Assembly (NCBI RefSeq): GCF_905475395.1 | Contig: NC_058339.1 | Location: 18,236,001-18,300,000 of the forward strand | Length of the DNA stretch: 64,000 nt | Source of the DNA: Chrysoperla carnea | Taxonomy: Eukaryota; Arthropoda; Insecta; Neuroptera; Chrysopidae | Direction of reading: 5' to 3' | In this document: positions 25,101 through 40,100 of the stretch, piece by piece | Layout of the letters: each line of letters opens with the position of its first letter | Position numbering within the stretch: the first letter of the stretch is position 1 | Program-made: the position numbers and the translations under genes | Notes under the pieces: generated by a model | Seen by the model: the letters and a program-made list of their open reading frames with translations, nothing else | Database searches by the model: none | What the model was told of the DNA's origin: nothing

Positions 25101-28100
25101 TTGTGTTCATTCTAAATCATATCGCTCCATATATCTTACCATGCAAACCGTACTCGAGATGATAGAACACTAAAACCGCTTTGAGATCGATTTTTTATCG
25201 AGTAGTTTGCATTAGAATCAGCAAGTCAATTATAAAAAAAATTGTGACCTATTTTGATTATTTACAATCCATGAACAAAAGTTTCCTCGGTGCACCTGGT
25301 GAACAAGACGACCTAGTTGTACACCTCATCCCCAGAATTATCTCTTAATTGTTATAAAATTCATCCAAAATAAATACTCAGGGATTTTCGAGGTCACTGA
25401 TCACAAATGTGATGTATGAAATACTCCTTGCGATACTTGGGCACCAGGGTACCCTGGCTGTAGAAATTGGTAACGAAATGGATCCAAAATCGGTATTCAT
25501 GATTTTCTAGGTTGTTGATAACAAATATGGCAATAAATTTCGATTTTTGCCGCAAAATTCTAGATTAATTTTTTGTATTACTTAAATAAGTATTTCGACT
25601 ACCAAGTAGTCATCATCAGTATGAATTAGCTAATCGTAATTACTATTATTGTGTATGTTACTCGTTGCTAATTTGTTGGCGGACTGCAGTCAGCCACCAA
25701 AACCCGGAATTATTGCACAACGGAATCCTTAAAATCTAACTAATAAGATTTAATATTTTAAAATACAATCACTATTCATAGCTATGAATAAATAATTATT
25801 AATAACAATTCAACAACAACAATAATAATATTTATAATATCCTTGAATTGAATGACATCAACATAAATGAATTTTTACATCCATCCAATCCAACATATGG
25901 ACCGTGAGCTCATAATGAAGACGAATTTCGATGATTCTATTCATCTGCGATGGTAAATTTGATAGATTAGATCAGTTTTGAGTTAGAAGTAAGTTTTATA
26001 AGATCTTTTGTACTGTGACCAGTTTGATAAATTCGTTTGCTTCAAAGGTGTTTCAGAAGCCCTACAGCTTGTATAAACTTTAGGATTTTCCTGGGCGACA
26101 CCTCCTTTATTTCACTAGAGTGAAGATAAAACCATCTCAAGTAATGACTAGTGTTTCACGAGGTACGAGGCGAGGCGAGGTTTTGGTATCACATTTCCTC
26201 TAATATATTTTGTATTGCGACCAGGATTTAGGATTTTCCTGGGCGACACCTTCTTTATTTCACTTGAGTCGTGAAATAGGCGTAGAGTCGTCATCCCAAC
26301 CCTTTTTTTTATTAAGACCCTCGCCTCGTCTCGGCCTCGGCCAAGGTAGAATGGTCATTATCCTCGCTTCACCTCCAAATCGACTGAGGTAGAATGTTGA
26401 CTAGCCTCGCCTTATTTTTAATTCGTATTGAGTTGACAGTATGCTTAAATGATGTTTTCCCAGATAAAAAAGTTCGGTAAACGCGATAGGGTTTATAAAT
26501 GGTCCCTTTAGCAATAAGCTTATTGACTAAATTTTTTTCATCACTTCAGGTTAATAAGTATCACTGCCGGACAGAAAAGTGAAAAGTTTTTGAAAATCTT
26601 TAGAAATACGCAAAATATTATCGTTGAAAATACCTAATTAAACAAAGAGGAATATAGGATATAGTGACTTCTTTGTTCGATATCATTATAGAGATATATA
26701 TAAAATACATATAAAACTTTGTTTTGCTAAAAGGAGATGGGCAACAATCTTTGAATGCTTACAGATTCTAGATTTAAATATTTATGCATAATGTGACAAA
26801 TTTGACATTAGGCAACTACCGTTTTGTCCAAAAGGCAAAAAGAAATCATAAAAATTTCACTTCATCATGGACTCACGGTCTGAATCCAACATACATAATA
26901 TTACATACATATTTGCTTATTCTTCATAATATATTTTTTCGCTTGGAGTGGAGTATACAAAACAAATAAACAAACAATAATAGGTTTGCAATCAATCTTC
27001 TGTTGCATGACTTCAGTTTTATATATTCTTATATATGCTGTTGCTTACTTAATGAATAAATAATTTGTAAGATTAACTCACTGATGAATTTTATTATAAA
27101 CAATAAACCATTATATTATATACTAGCACGTAAATTGTTATTATAGTATTATATAATATAATGGGCAATAGTAAACCTGTTGAAAAATTAACGATCATTT
27201 GTTTGATCCAAACTATTTTAAAAAAATGCGAAAGTTGTTACTCTTATTTGCTAATATAATGATTTACATTAAATGTACATACAAAGCTTAGAAAAATATC
27301 ATTTATTACCTAAATAAACGGAAGATTATGAATGATGGACCAAAATATAACAACATTTTCGATAACCTACCTTATTTCTAACCCTACATATTATAAATGT
27401 GAAAGTATGGTTTTGTTTGTTACGCTTTCACGCAAAAAATTTCGAATGGATTTTAATGAAACTGTACAACAATATAGCTAGCTCAACATCAGAATAATTT
27501 ATAAAAATCATCTTTTCTGATATACTCAATTAATTATGGATATTTTACAAAATAAATGAAAAATGTGAATGAATTGAAAACTTCCTTCGAGTGTTATGGA
27601 AAGGAAATAAGTGAGATCAAGAGAGGTAGAGGCTATAAAGTGGTGGTTTTTACTTTTAAGTCCAGTGAAGCGGGTGGGTATCAAGCAAGTAACCTCATTT
27701 TTGGTCATTGATACATTACAGTGTACCACATTTAAGATGAAGACACCCTCATATTTTCGTTATTTATGGGAATATAGTTTATTAATTTTGTACAGTCGTA
27801 AAGGGTGATGGATCACATTTTTTAAGATAGTTAACGGGAATCTTAACTTTAAACTCAGCCACTTTAATTGACAATTTGGGCCGATTCTTGATATTTTGAA
27901 TTTGCCTTTCATTATTTTGGTCTTTACTCAAATTTATTACTAGTTTATTAAATATTTGAATACATAACACTATTAAGTGATCAATTTGTCCAGTTTTTAC
28001 ATTTTATAAAAGTATATGAGTAAAGTATTTAATAATTACCCCAGCTGTAATGTTAACTCCTTTTGGATGACCGTAATATGGCGACCATGCTATTAACTGT

Positions 28101-31100
28101 ATTAACGATCCTAATAGATACAATCCAGCTACAATTGCTGTGTTTAATAATTCCTGTAAAAATAAAAAAATATTATTAATTATTTTGTTGGACTTAACTT
28201 TTGGGAATTGGGTATGACTCAAAGTTGGTCCTGAAATAAAATCTGAATCGGATAGGAAATTAGAAGTAAAAAAGGAATGTCCAGATTTTAAAAAAGTGGT
28301 ATAAGCCAATATTCAATCAAGTTGAATGCAAGCGTTTTAGAAGGCATTATCCTCATAGAATAAATACTATTCAAGTATGCGTATAGTATAAACATGTAGG
28401 TAGTACTTAGTCAATTAATCCCAATTATTATAAGTAGTAAGGAATTATTTCAACTATTCCAACAGAATCTTTTCATTACAATTATTATATTAAATTATAT
28501 CCTTAATCAGATTTAATCATTGAAACTATTCGAGATATTGTATGGCTTAGCTGAAATTAACTTAGTATACAAATAAAAATTAGATTTATTTATGTAGCTG
28601 CAGTATAATTACTGCTTAACTTAGTAGAATAAAGGAATAATACATAAAATAGCCATTCTTAGGGAGTCCTCAATAACAGCTCTGATTTGAGGCTTTATTT
28701 GATTTTAAATTTTAATTACTAACATTTTGTAACAGTCATATATAAAGGATTTTCCATTAAGAGTGATATAACTTTGAATTTAAACAAGTTGAGTATCAGC
28801 ATCTCTCAGTTTTGTTGGGAATGGGTTGCATTTCCGAAAAATTAAATTTTTCGATTGGGCAAATAATTAATTCGGTATCATGGGTGGCATTGTTTGTGTT
28901 TACGGGGGGTTGTTTAATTATTTCATTAATCCTAAATTTAACAGTGTGAATTATTTACTGAACCATCATTCGTGGATTATTTATTGAAGCATTTAAAATT
29001 TTGTACAATTATAGTACACATTAAGTGTAAAAAAGTTCAGTAAGTAATTTGATAAAAATGCTGTATGATGATTTTCCCAATACTAATTTAATTGCGCTAC
29101 CTAGCGAAAGAGTAAATAAAGTATTTATCAACACTAATTATATAAAGAGAAACGGTTTGTTTTTTGTTTGTTTGTAATGGATAAACTCAAAAACTACTCA
29201 ACCGATTTTTAAAATAATTTCACCTATAGAAAACTACATTAGAAGCGAGTAAAATGGACCGTATTTTATTTTCAAAAAAGTTAGGGTTCAGCACCAAAAA
29301 TTAAAACCCTTGTATGAACAGTGGGAATTAGTGAGACCAAGAAAAATGTAGTCTGTAACGCATTAGTGTTTGTTTTCAATCTAAAGTTGAAATTTCCCAA
29401 CAAAACGGGTGGGGAAACTGCTAGTTTTCAAATAAAAAAAATTTTTTATTAAATCTCATACACAAGGAGTTTAATTAAGTTAAATTTTTATTAGAAAGAA
29501 TTTTTCTACAAATCCAATAAAAAAGCTTAGCTTAACGATAAGAAAGACTTACTGTAAGCATCCAATTGATGGGTAAATTTAATGCTTCACGAACGCCTAA
29601 GAAGTAAACGAATATCCATATAATTGTGGCAATTAAACTTGTTGATACTACGAATAAGAAGAAATGTGTTCCTCCCAAATATGCAGGTGATCCAAACGCT
29701 AAACATATGATTGCTAATAACTGAAACAAAAACAAAAAATATTTTAGTATGTATAACCTACTCATATAATACAATAAGATTATAAAATTAAAAGAAGATT
29801 TACTGTAATTATCACCTACTTATAAAAAGTGTGTACGTAATGTTGTTATATAGAGATTTTTGTAGGTCATTTACGTGTTGGATGCACATGTAATTATTTG
29901 TGAGAGGTTAGTGACACCACAACTATGATTATACACAACATTATATTGTAAATATTGTGTTAAGTACTTCAACATACTACATATACTTATTCTACTATTT
30001 TTATACCCTGTATACAGGGTGTTCTGTTTTATTGACTGCAGAACGCCTCACTCTCGTAATGAGCTGATCAGGACTAGGACTATATATATATAAATTTGCA
30101 TGTGGGATTTTTGCTACTGTAGATGAGCACTAAAAAGAATTTTTGAAAATTTAGATCACAGTGTTGAAAAAGCGGATACAACTTTTTGAATTCATAAATA
30201 AATAAGATCGATTTTAGTCCGTATCTCAAAAACTATTCGACCAGTCATCAAAAGCACCCGAATTTTGTACTTTTTGGGTCATATTACCTTATATACTGAG
30301 ATTTATCGAAATTGGAGGTTAAAAACTATTTTTCGATTTTTTTTAAGTGGTACGCTCTTTGAAAAAATCGAGAAAATCGGAAAAAGAAATTTTTGCTTGG
30401 GAATTTGATGAAACTCAGTGGATGGGGTAATTTTGACCCAAAAAGTACAAAAATCGGGTGCATTTGTTGACTGGTCAAATAGTTTCTGAGATATCGCAAT
30501 ATTTGGTTCGATTTTTGTCCGTATCTCAAAAACTATTCGACCAGTCAACAAATGCACCCGATTTTTGTACTTTTTGGGTCAAAATTACCTTATATACTGA
30601 GTTTTATCCAAATTGGAGATTAAAAAAAATTTTCGTTTTTACAATTTTTTTAAGTATCAATTTAAAAAATCGGAAAAAAATTTGTGTTTTGGAATATTAT
30701 GAAACTCTTTGGAAGGGGTAATTTTAATCCAAAAAGTATAAAAATCACGTTAATTTATTGATTGAACCTTTAGAAAGTTACAATGTCAGCGAGTATCATG
30801 AAAATGCCCAGCAAAGCGGGCGGGTATTTGGCAGTTTAATTATAAAAATTTAATTATAAATTCTTTTGCAATCAACGTGATATATTGATTGATTTTGACG
30901 TTAGCTCTGTACATTTCTTCCATATCATGCCTTGCAATATTACCTGTCATATGACATTCTTTAAATAGTGTTTTTTTTTCTAGTAAAGCATGTCTTCTTC
31001 TATTCGGTATTAATTTATTTTAAAGAGATATATCCATATTTATTATTTGTTTTTCATACGATAATAAAAATTTTTATAAAAATTTATGAATAACAGTGGT

Positions 31101-34100
31101 GATAAAAAAAAAATTGATATGAAAAAACATTCCATTTTCTCTACTTAACTAATGAAAAATTATCTTAAATAAATAAAAACAAGTGAAAACAAACAATTGA
31201 CTGAGTTAATTGTTAAAATACCATGTATAGACAGTGTTGATTAGGTACTCTGTCACATTACATAAACATACAAGTCACACACATATAACTGATTTACCCA
31301 TATAATACTACAATTTGCGCAGAATATCCGCTCTCACGGGTAAACAGTAATCTTTACGAAAAAATGTTTCAATCAAAAGTTGTTTATTTTCTTTATAAGG
31401 AACATTTTTTACATTTAAACTTTTGTTCTATCTCTAACAATTTACAAGATGGGTACTACGGACCAAAGACCCAACTGACCTATATTGCTCATTTACGAAC
31501 TCGACCTCACTTTTTACGTCCTAAGCACAGACAGATAACCGGAAATTAGGTGATTTTATGAACACCTCTACCAAAATTTGGTTCATAACATCAATAATTT
31601 TAAGCGCTACAAACTTGGGACTAAACTTATTATACCTTGGTATATTTCATATACATGGTATAAAAAGTTGACTGGTCACAATACGTAGTACATATTAGTG
31701 GCACCTTTTTCAATGAATAGATATTTTAAAATTGAATTGTGGGCTTGGAAAACAAAATTAATGTAATACCTACGAATTTTTTTAAATAAATATTTAATAA
31801 AACTTCATTGAATATTTATTTTTAATAATATATGTGTATTCCTATGGATTTGATGATTCAAAATTGTGTAATTTTTTTATTATACTATGCTATACAAATA
31901 AAAATTATTGAATTTTTGTATTTCTTAATCAATGGACTCGCCTATTAATTTGTATAACATTTACTTTTTATATAATCAAGAATTTGGCGTACCGTTTTAA
32001 CATAGTTTTCTTTTACTTTGCACACATCTTGAAAAAAATAATGTAGGAGATGACCATAAGTAAATACCATTATACTGACGATGCGGGAACAAGAAAACAA
32101 GCTTATTTTTTACAATTCTTAGAGATTTCTTATTTAAACTAACCACCAATTTAAAAACATATAGATAGGTGTAAGTATAGCTGTTTAATCAACTACTCAC
32201 AAAGGAACCCGTGTAAAAAGAACTCCATGCGATAAGAATAGTTAAAGCACAAACCTACTCGTAATTTATAGCCTTTTAATGTTAAAAAATAATTAAATAT
32301 ATTTTTAAATAAGTCACTTAAACCTGAATTTTAAAACGAAATATAATACCATATATTGATTTTCATACGTCTTAAAAGCGTAACAATAGTAATAATAATA
32401 ATTATACTTAATATAGGTATGCATAAATTAATTTTGGTAAAAAACAAAGGTCAATATATTTATATGTAACCTTAATATACGAGTCAAATGTATAGCCCAC
32501 GCTATAAACTCATTTATTACATCATATCATGATATCCAATGACCAATCACAAATATAACATATAAGAAGTCGAATCGTCCGTCGACAGTAATTTAAAATA
32601 TCAATGTATGTGTGTTGTTGGGGCTGCCTTTTTTATTCTAGTGTAGAAAAAACTTAATTAACCTGTCCGTCTACTAAGCACATTATGAATTTACTTATAA
32701 ATAAGTGTTATAAATAGTGATGACCTAATTTATACAATTATACTATTTGTTCATGTTTTAAACAATGAAATTGCAGTATAAAAGATTTAATTCGATTAAT
32801 CCTCGAACATTTGAAGAAAATTGGATTGAAACAAAATAAAATCATTTGAGTTTCGAAAAGAAGTTTTCAATTTATATTAAAAGAAGACTCGACATTCAGC
32901 CGGTATACTAATTTTAGTCCTAAGTTTGTAACGCTTAGAAATATTGATGATAATAACAAAATTTGGGTATAGGTGTTTATAAAACCATCTAATTAATCCA
33001 GTTACCTTTGTCTCTCCGTCATCACGATAACTCAAAACCGAAAAGATGGATCAATATCTTGATATCTCTTTTCGTTTTTGAGTCATCGTGTCCACAGACG
33101 GGCTGACAGACAGACGGACAATCGGAAATGGACTAATTAGGTGATTTTAAGAACATCTATACCAAAATTTTGTTCGTAGCATCAATATTTTTAAGCGTTG
33201 TAAACTTGGGACTAAACTTAATATACCTTGATATAAAATTATTAGGTATGAACTTACAGTGGACTTCAAAATTTAGTATATAATCATATAGATTACAAAT
33301 GAATTTTTTTTAAAAATCAAGTTTTATTATGTATTTTGTAAAAGCCAATTATCAAAAAAAACCATTTCAAATTAGAAACATTCCAAATTAATTTCACTAA
33401 ATTTTTTTTTTAATTTTCAAGTTATTTTTAACAAAACTTTTGGAGCCCACTGTACGTTAGGTATCCAAATTGTAAGTAATAAATAACTGGACTATTTATA
33501 CTAAAACTAACTACTCATTACAAATTCAATGAATATATATTACTTACTGACTGAAACAAAGGAGGAATACGATCATTAATTTATTTCCGGTAAAATTATT
33601 AAAATATGGTTCGATGACTATCGGTGACACCCAATGTCTTTACTTTAAAATTTTAAATAGGTACAAATACTTAAACTTTTGTTTATACAAATTAAATCGT
33701 GCTCGTGTAACCAATCAGAATAATATGTACTATTACCTATTATAAAAACTTAACTGTATTTTTCCCATTTTTTCAAAAACCATTGATAAGTAACTTATAG
33801 CGAGAAACGAAAATTCCTTTTAATAATTTCATCTTATATATTATTTCTCTAACCTGATTTTCCTGGACATGTGATATCTTTCTTATGTCTTGATCAAATT
33901 CCTAATGATTTACCCCTCATTTTAAAGATTATCGTGCTGTCCATTATGTAATTTGTATATCATATTTGTAATAAAATTGCCTATAAATGAAAAGAATCAC
34001 TCACATATGATTTCTCTAGCCTGTTTTTTGCCATGGGTACCGCTCTGCTGCATTCCGCATTCCGCAATAAGCTTCCAGAAAGAAGATATTAAAATTAATA

Positions 34101-37100
34101 GACTTTTTTGGAAGCGATTGAACACAATATATACATACAATAGTTATGATGTACAGATTTGTTTCTCTTTTCAGCGCTTCCACCATTCACAAAATCTCTA
34201 TACAGGTAGTATAGATAGTATAAAGCACATCCTACCATATTATTTGTAAAATAAAAGTGGAAATCTTATCTAAGTGGAAATTTATAAATTATTATGTTAA
34301 TCGTAAACACATATCGTAACGTACAAGGTTTTTATGGTTTAAAAATTGTTTTCAATGTGATATTTCATCAATTTTACATAATAAACGTGTTTTTATTAAT
34401 TTTTCTTCTAAAACCTGTTACTTTATTTATTTTTCTATTTAGTGAATCTTCTAAAACATCTGCTAAATTTAAATAAAGAAACTGGTTGTGGAAAATTTTT
34501 CACTGTCACATAGACTAATGTTAGTAAGTCCTCTAATCCTCCTCAAACACTATAAACAATAGACCGGGAGTCTGATATCACCCTTTCAAAATCCAAAATA
34601 TACATTTTGAACACATTTTCAATTTTATGTCTCATCTTTGGGTTGTTGGCTTAACTTAAAAAGTGCTCTTATCTCTAATTCCGAGAAAGGTTTACAGAAA
34701 GTCACTTCTGCTTGACTTCAGTTGATCCGATATGAAGTTTAGTTTTACAGTAAACAGTAAATTTTTATATATGGGTCTAAGAAATCCGATTTAAATATAA
34801 TTTTGAACGTCAGTTTTAGGAACAGGAAAGGATCCTACGATCGGCTCTGCTATTACTCTATAATAATAAATATAATAGCAGCGAATAATGAAGTTAGATT
34901 GCCATACGTTATAAAAGAATACACCGACCACTCACTTTATTTTATAAGGAAAATTAATTTTTTGTATTAAAAATTATATGTATTAAGAAAATATATTTTT
35001 TAGTATAATACAATTAAGTACACTACTGCGAATTCGTTGTGTTAGTGACGTAATGTGAATCAATATCTAAAATAGATTAAATCAGTGTTATAATACAAAT
35101 TATTGTTTGCAAAAAATACAGTCATACCAAGTATTCCAAGAAAATGTAGTTTGGAGAAAAGTAAAGTCATTCGAAGTATTGCAGGTAACTGTGGAAGGTT
35201 GAAGGTGTTCAAAGTCAATGTCATAAAACGCGCGACTTGGATCTTTAACAAGAACTTCAAAGATAGATTTTATTGTTTTTTCGATAACACTTTTAGAAAA
35301 CTTATCTTGTCGTTTGGAAAAGAACGAAATAACGGACTCCACCCACATCATAAATTGTATATATGGATGTAGTTAAATAAATAAAGATTAACAAATAATG
35401 CTGTGGGTAACCTCTGTTATAGGCGTATATGTCAGATAAAAGGGGGTTATACCCCATCATTACACATAACCATACCGGTAGTATAAGACACGAAGATATT
35501 ATTCCTCAAATAATTTAGCCTCTCCCGATAAGCGGAAGTAGCGGAGTAGCTATATCTCCTAGACCGAATATCTAGAGGATCCAAGTTCGATTCCCAACTC
35601 CTGTGTAACCTCCAGTTTTCCAATTCTTTCTATTTGTTTAAATGGAAGTACGTGTTGTCGTTTATTCACTGAAATGTTCAGTCTCACCTTCACATGTTTT
35701 ATGGTATAATGCGTTAATATAGAAAAAGTTATTAAAAAATATCATGTATGAGGGACTTTGACTTATAATATACAAAGAAATGAAGGTACTTTTCGTATAA
35801 TATAATAAATAAAATATGGAGTATTATTTATTATTATCTGTTTAATATGCACCTACATTTTATTATATATTAATTTTCTAATAATAAAGTTTTCATTGAT
35901 GTTTTATAGTCAAATCATATCGAATTGTATAATAATATATGGATAATATGTAATAATAAAAAATAACATTATGTATCCTACAGAAGACAAACAAATTACA
36001 TATGTGAGAATGAATCATTTTTACCAGATTGAATTTTAACACGGCCACGGCGCCCACATTGCACCTTCATAACTTTTATTTATTTATTAATTATTACTAT
36101 TTTTACAGATGGTCTTTATTTTCTTTTACATAATATATTAATATCGATATTACACTGTATTTTGAATTATTTATATTTCTGTAATGTATAACAAGAATTT
36201 GGCAAATGTATCTTGAATCTTCTGTAATTTCTCGGAAGATATTATTACTATTTGCAAGACAGTATTTCAAAAATTCGATTTTCAGTTCTATAAATAGGTC
36301 TGTTATATAAATGTCTTGAACGATAACTACCCACTAGTTTTGACAGGTCGGATCGACAAATGAACACTTTTATGGACAATGTAAATTCATTCGATCTCAA
36401 ATTAAAATTAACTTTGGAGAAGGAAAACAGGTCCTTAAACTTTTTGAATTTCTCTTACTTCAGAGATTCATTGTCTTAGAGATTCATTACTTCAACGTTT
36501 GGGTGATGTTTAAGGCGAGTTCAATAATTGTCCCTGAAACGCGCTATTTCTTTACGCACAATAAGGACTTAAAGAGTATAGCGAATGTGTTCATTGCGCA
36601 CATACCACGGAGATTCTCTGAATGCTCGTATCACTTTTGATTGAAATCGTTGACAAATTTTCGATGTTAGTCCCATAATTCCACACAATTTTTAGAATTC
36701 TTTTCAACTTTGACACATTGGCTAATGATAACTTTGATTTATGGCCAAATTGCCAGCATAAATTATTAAAAACATTTTAATCCGACTGTTTTCTCTAAAA
36801 TCAGATGTGTTTGCGCCAAGTTAAAACGGCTACTAGAGTCATTTGCCATATTTTAAAATGAATAAAAATTACTATAATTTTTTAATTTTTTAAATACTTG
36901 AAGTGTCTATTTTCAATTCAAAGAACACTTTTACTTATAAATTCATAAAAAATCGTAGGTGTGTTATATTCTTTGGAATTATTCATATCTGCCTACATTA
37001 AATACAAATATAAACAAATACCAACATTTAATAAAGATTAATAAAAGATGTCTTTATATGGATGAATATTTTGCTCGAATTACATAATCATAAAATGATT

Positions 37101-40100
37101 AGGCTACCGGTCACGCGAGCTCCGATTTTAACGCATGTTTTCCTTGAACGTGCGTTTAAATTAGAATGTTCAGTAGAGCTCTTACTCTAAACGTGCTTTG
37201 AAAATTACGTCCAAATAAATAGCTCAGTTCTATTTACCACAATATATTGGTAAAACCAATACGACGATAAACTCTCAGATTTTTAGGCTGTTATCGATAA
37301 AAATTTAATTATAAAACGAAATCTATTATGTAAAATGTCTACAAATTAATGTCCTTGAAATTTATAAAATGCTATTTTTTTTTTTTCGTATTTTTTTATA
37401 ATAATAAAAAAACAACTTATTAGAAATCATGTTTTTAAAAATATACATAGTTAATTTAAATAATTTATCATCTTGAAGACTTGTAGCAGTATCTATCTCT
37501 AAGTCTATAACAAAAAGAAAGAAATACTTCATATACATATTTAATATTGTATAGTTATGTTTTTAAGTCATATCGTAAATAAATACTAATTAACTGCTGA
37601 CCTAAAAATTAGCGTGGATGCAAGAAGCGTTGATGTTATCTAAGATTTTATATTTTATGACTATACTTTTTGTATGGTTTCATTTTTTTTCCTAAAATGT
37701 AAGATATAATATTATTTATTGTTTTAAAGATGTACAGAGTTTTATTAACTTTTGTATAGTATAGAAATATTCACTTTAAAATGAGAAAAGAGTTCTTCTA
37801 AACAAATTCTTCTATAATGAAGGTATTCTTCATTTGAGACGTTATTAAGGCAGGTACCAAGTTCATACGTGTGTTTGATGTATGTTTTTTTCAAAGAAGT
37901 AATAGTAATGCATTGCGTCAAATAAATTTTTAGAAGGAAAAAAACAGAAGCAAATTAGTTTCTAACGAAGAGCAGGCTCTGAAGAGCATCTGAATCTTTT
38001 CGTATGGATGCATTTGCCGCCATAATACACCAGATATGAGCTACTAAAAATATTATGGATGCAGCTGCAGACGACTCCAATACTTTCAAACATTGTTAAT
38101 TGATGAATTATTAAACTAAATTACACAACAAGATCTTTACTTTATTGGTTAAATTTAATAGTGTCTATACCTCCCTATCTATCGCGTTTTGGACAAAAGT
38201 ACATAAGACACTTTCGACCTAAAATTTTTCAAAGAATACGCTCGTAAGCTATGTCCAAAGAGTCTTGGAACACCCTGTATACGTTTAAATGAATAAATCG
38301 TATTCATTATTATACAAATTACATTATTTGTATACAAAGTTTGTTTAAAAATTTAACTTCATAAACCCACACGTTTCATATTTTTTATATTATTAATTTA
38401 GAGATGAATGATTTTTATTGTGTACAGCTAGAATTTATATTGCAAAATTCAAATATTGTGCAGAGAATTTTAGTGTAGATAGAGATAAATACTTGACGAA
38501 AACTAATTACATGCAAGACGTGCTGATACGAACATACATTATTAAGTCAGTTTTTTTTAGTACCCTCTTTCAAAGATAAGTTCTTAGTTATCAATAGCTT
38601 TTTTAATTTGTGAAAGCATCTTAATAAGATTTAAGGCGCGAATAAGACACATATCTCTTTGTAGCAAAGCAGCATCAAAGCTTCCACCATCTAATGCATA
38701 ATAAATAATAATTTAAAAAAACTAAAAAACAAGCTTTTGTTTTGTAAACAAGAGCTAAAAAATAGAAAATAATTTATTTAAATTCAAAAAACCATTTTAT
38801 CGTAAAAAAGCGAGGCGAGCTAAATTTCAATTATTGTAATTATTTTATAAATAGATATTGATAAAAGTAAAGTAATATCGATTCATGGTATTCTCGAGTC
38901 ATGGTATTTTTGGTTGCACTCCTCCAGAACGGCACGACCGATTTTCATGAAATTTTTACTGTATATTTGATAGGTATGAGAATAGGTCGTAAACTATTTT
39001 TCATCTTCATTGCATTGTGCTCTTTAACATAATTCGGCCTTGCATTTGATAATAACAAATTAAAGAATTTCGAGAAGTTAAAGTTTTAATTTAAACGTCC
39101 TTTTCGATTGAAACGACGGCCATTATGATGATTTCACAATTATAAATAAACTGCTTATAACGGTCAGCACAAATAGCTTATAACCTAAATGCGTTATGCA
39201 AAATGTGGTAAATTAAATTCAATAATTTAACACACATTAACAATTATTTATGCTCGATAATATGAAACAACTGATTATATTCACATGCATGAAAGACAGT
39301 AAAGTAAGTACTTACTAGTGTACATACATTTAATTATATCTACCAATCCATTACTGGCTTCTTGGTAAAATACTTATTAAAGTTAGGCCGTAAGATGATG
39401 GCTGGTCAAAGTGTTCAATCAGTAATCCGAAGACTCGATAGTCCTCAAAGTCCAGTAATGCGAATATTTTTCGTTCGCCATGTATATTGCAGACAATATA
39501 ATTACAACACAATCTATACAGAATGTTCGATATACATCTAGGGCAGGGCTTCTTAAACTTTTGTAATTCACGACCCCATTTATGATTGCGAGTTTCTTGA
39601 CGACCCCATACAAATATAAATTAATAGAAGAAAAATAAATTAATATTTTTTGATGATTTATTTATTAGGTAACAATGTACATATACATATGAAAATATAT
39701 AAGTTTAGAATTCGTTTTGAAACATACAAAAATCTAAAATTAAAAATTCCACAAAAAATTATAAAATTGTATTTATTATAGTTTCAAAAATAAAAGTGGA
39801 TTCTGACCGTCTTAATTCTCTCGAATATATTCAAGTAGTTGCGTGGTAAGTATTAAATTAAAGTATAAGTTAAAAATTTAATGAGATGGATGTGCCTGTT
39901 TTTTATTGCATAACAAATCAAATCTTGGTGGAATGTTTGAAACTGCTGGACTGTGGACGTAAGACCTCTTCAACATTTTTTATCGCTGAACGATATTGGG
40001 ATTTAATATGTGTTAAAGCTGTTTCTTCAGCAATAATACCTAGAAATTTTGTTGATAATTATTTCTCGGGATTATTTCGGCTTTTAGAGATTGACAAAAA

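Larger units (their letters stand above)
22162..28039 (-). other. Gene 1 intron 3 (5.9 kb)
   Basis: It is mostly anonymous AT-rich sequence. Recognised pieces are a 46-bp direct repeat pair at 26083-26275 with a GC-richer patch, and a family G unit at 27366-27695. Bases 22200-25500 show no gene or clear repeat. Confidence 0.65.

Noticed and set aside
25560..25640. Penelope- or DIRS-like retroelement end (ACTACCAAGTAGTCATCATC motif)
   Set aside because: The motif recalls such ends, but no reverse transcriptase, endonuclease or second terminus was found.
30303..30721. Overlapping ORFs on both strands
   Set aside because: They are open frames inside family B tandem units and are not conserved between units.
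35100..35372. Overlapping 83- and 89-codon ORFs on opposite strands
   Set aside because: The ORFs run into a MITE end and show no recognisable family; mutual antisense ORFs are weak evidence.
35525..35602. A functional tRNA gene
   Set aside because: Box B is present but the T-stem and acceptor stem do not form.
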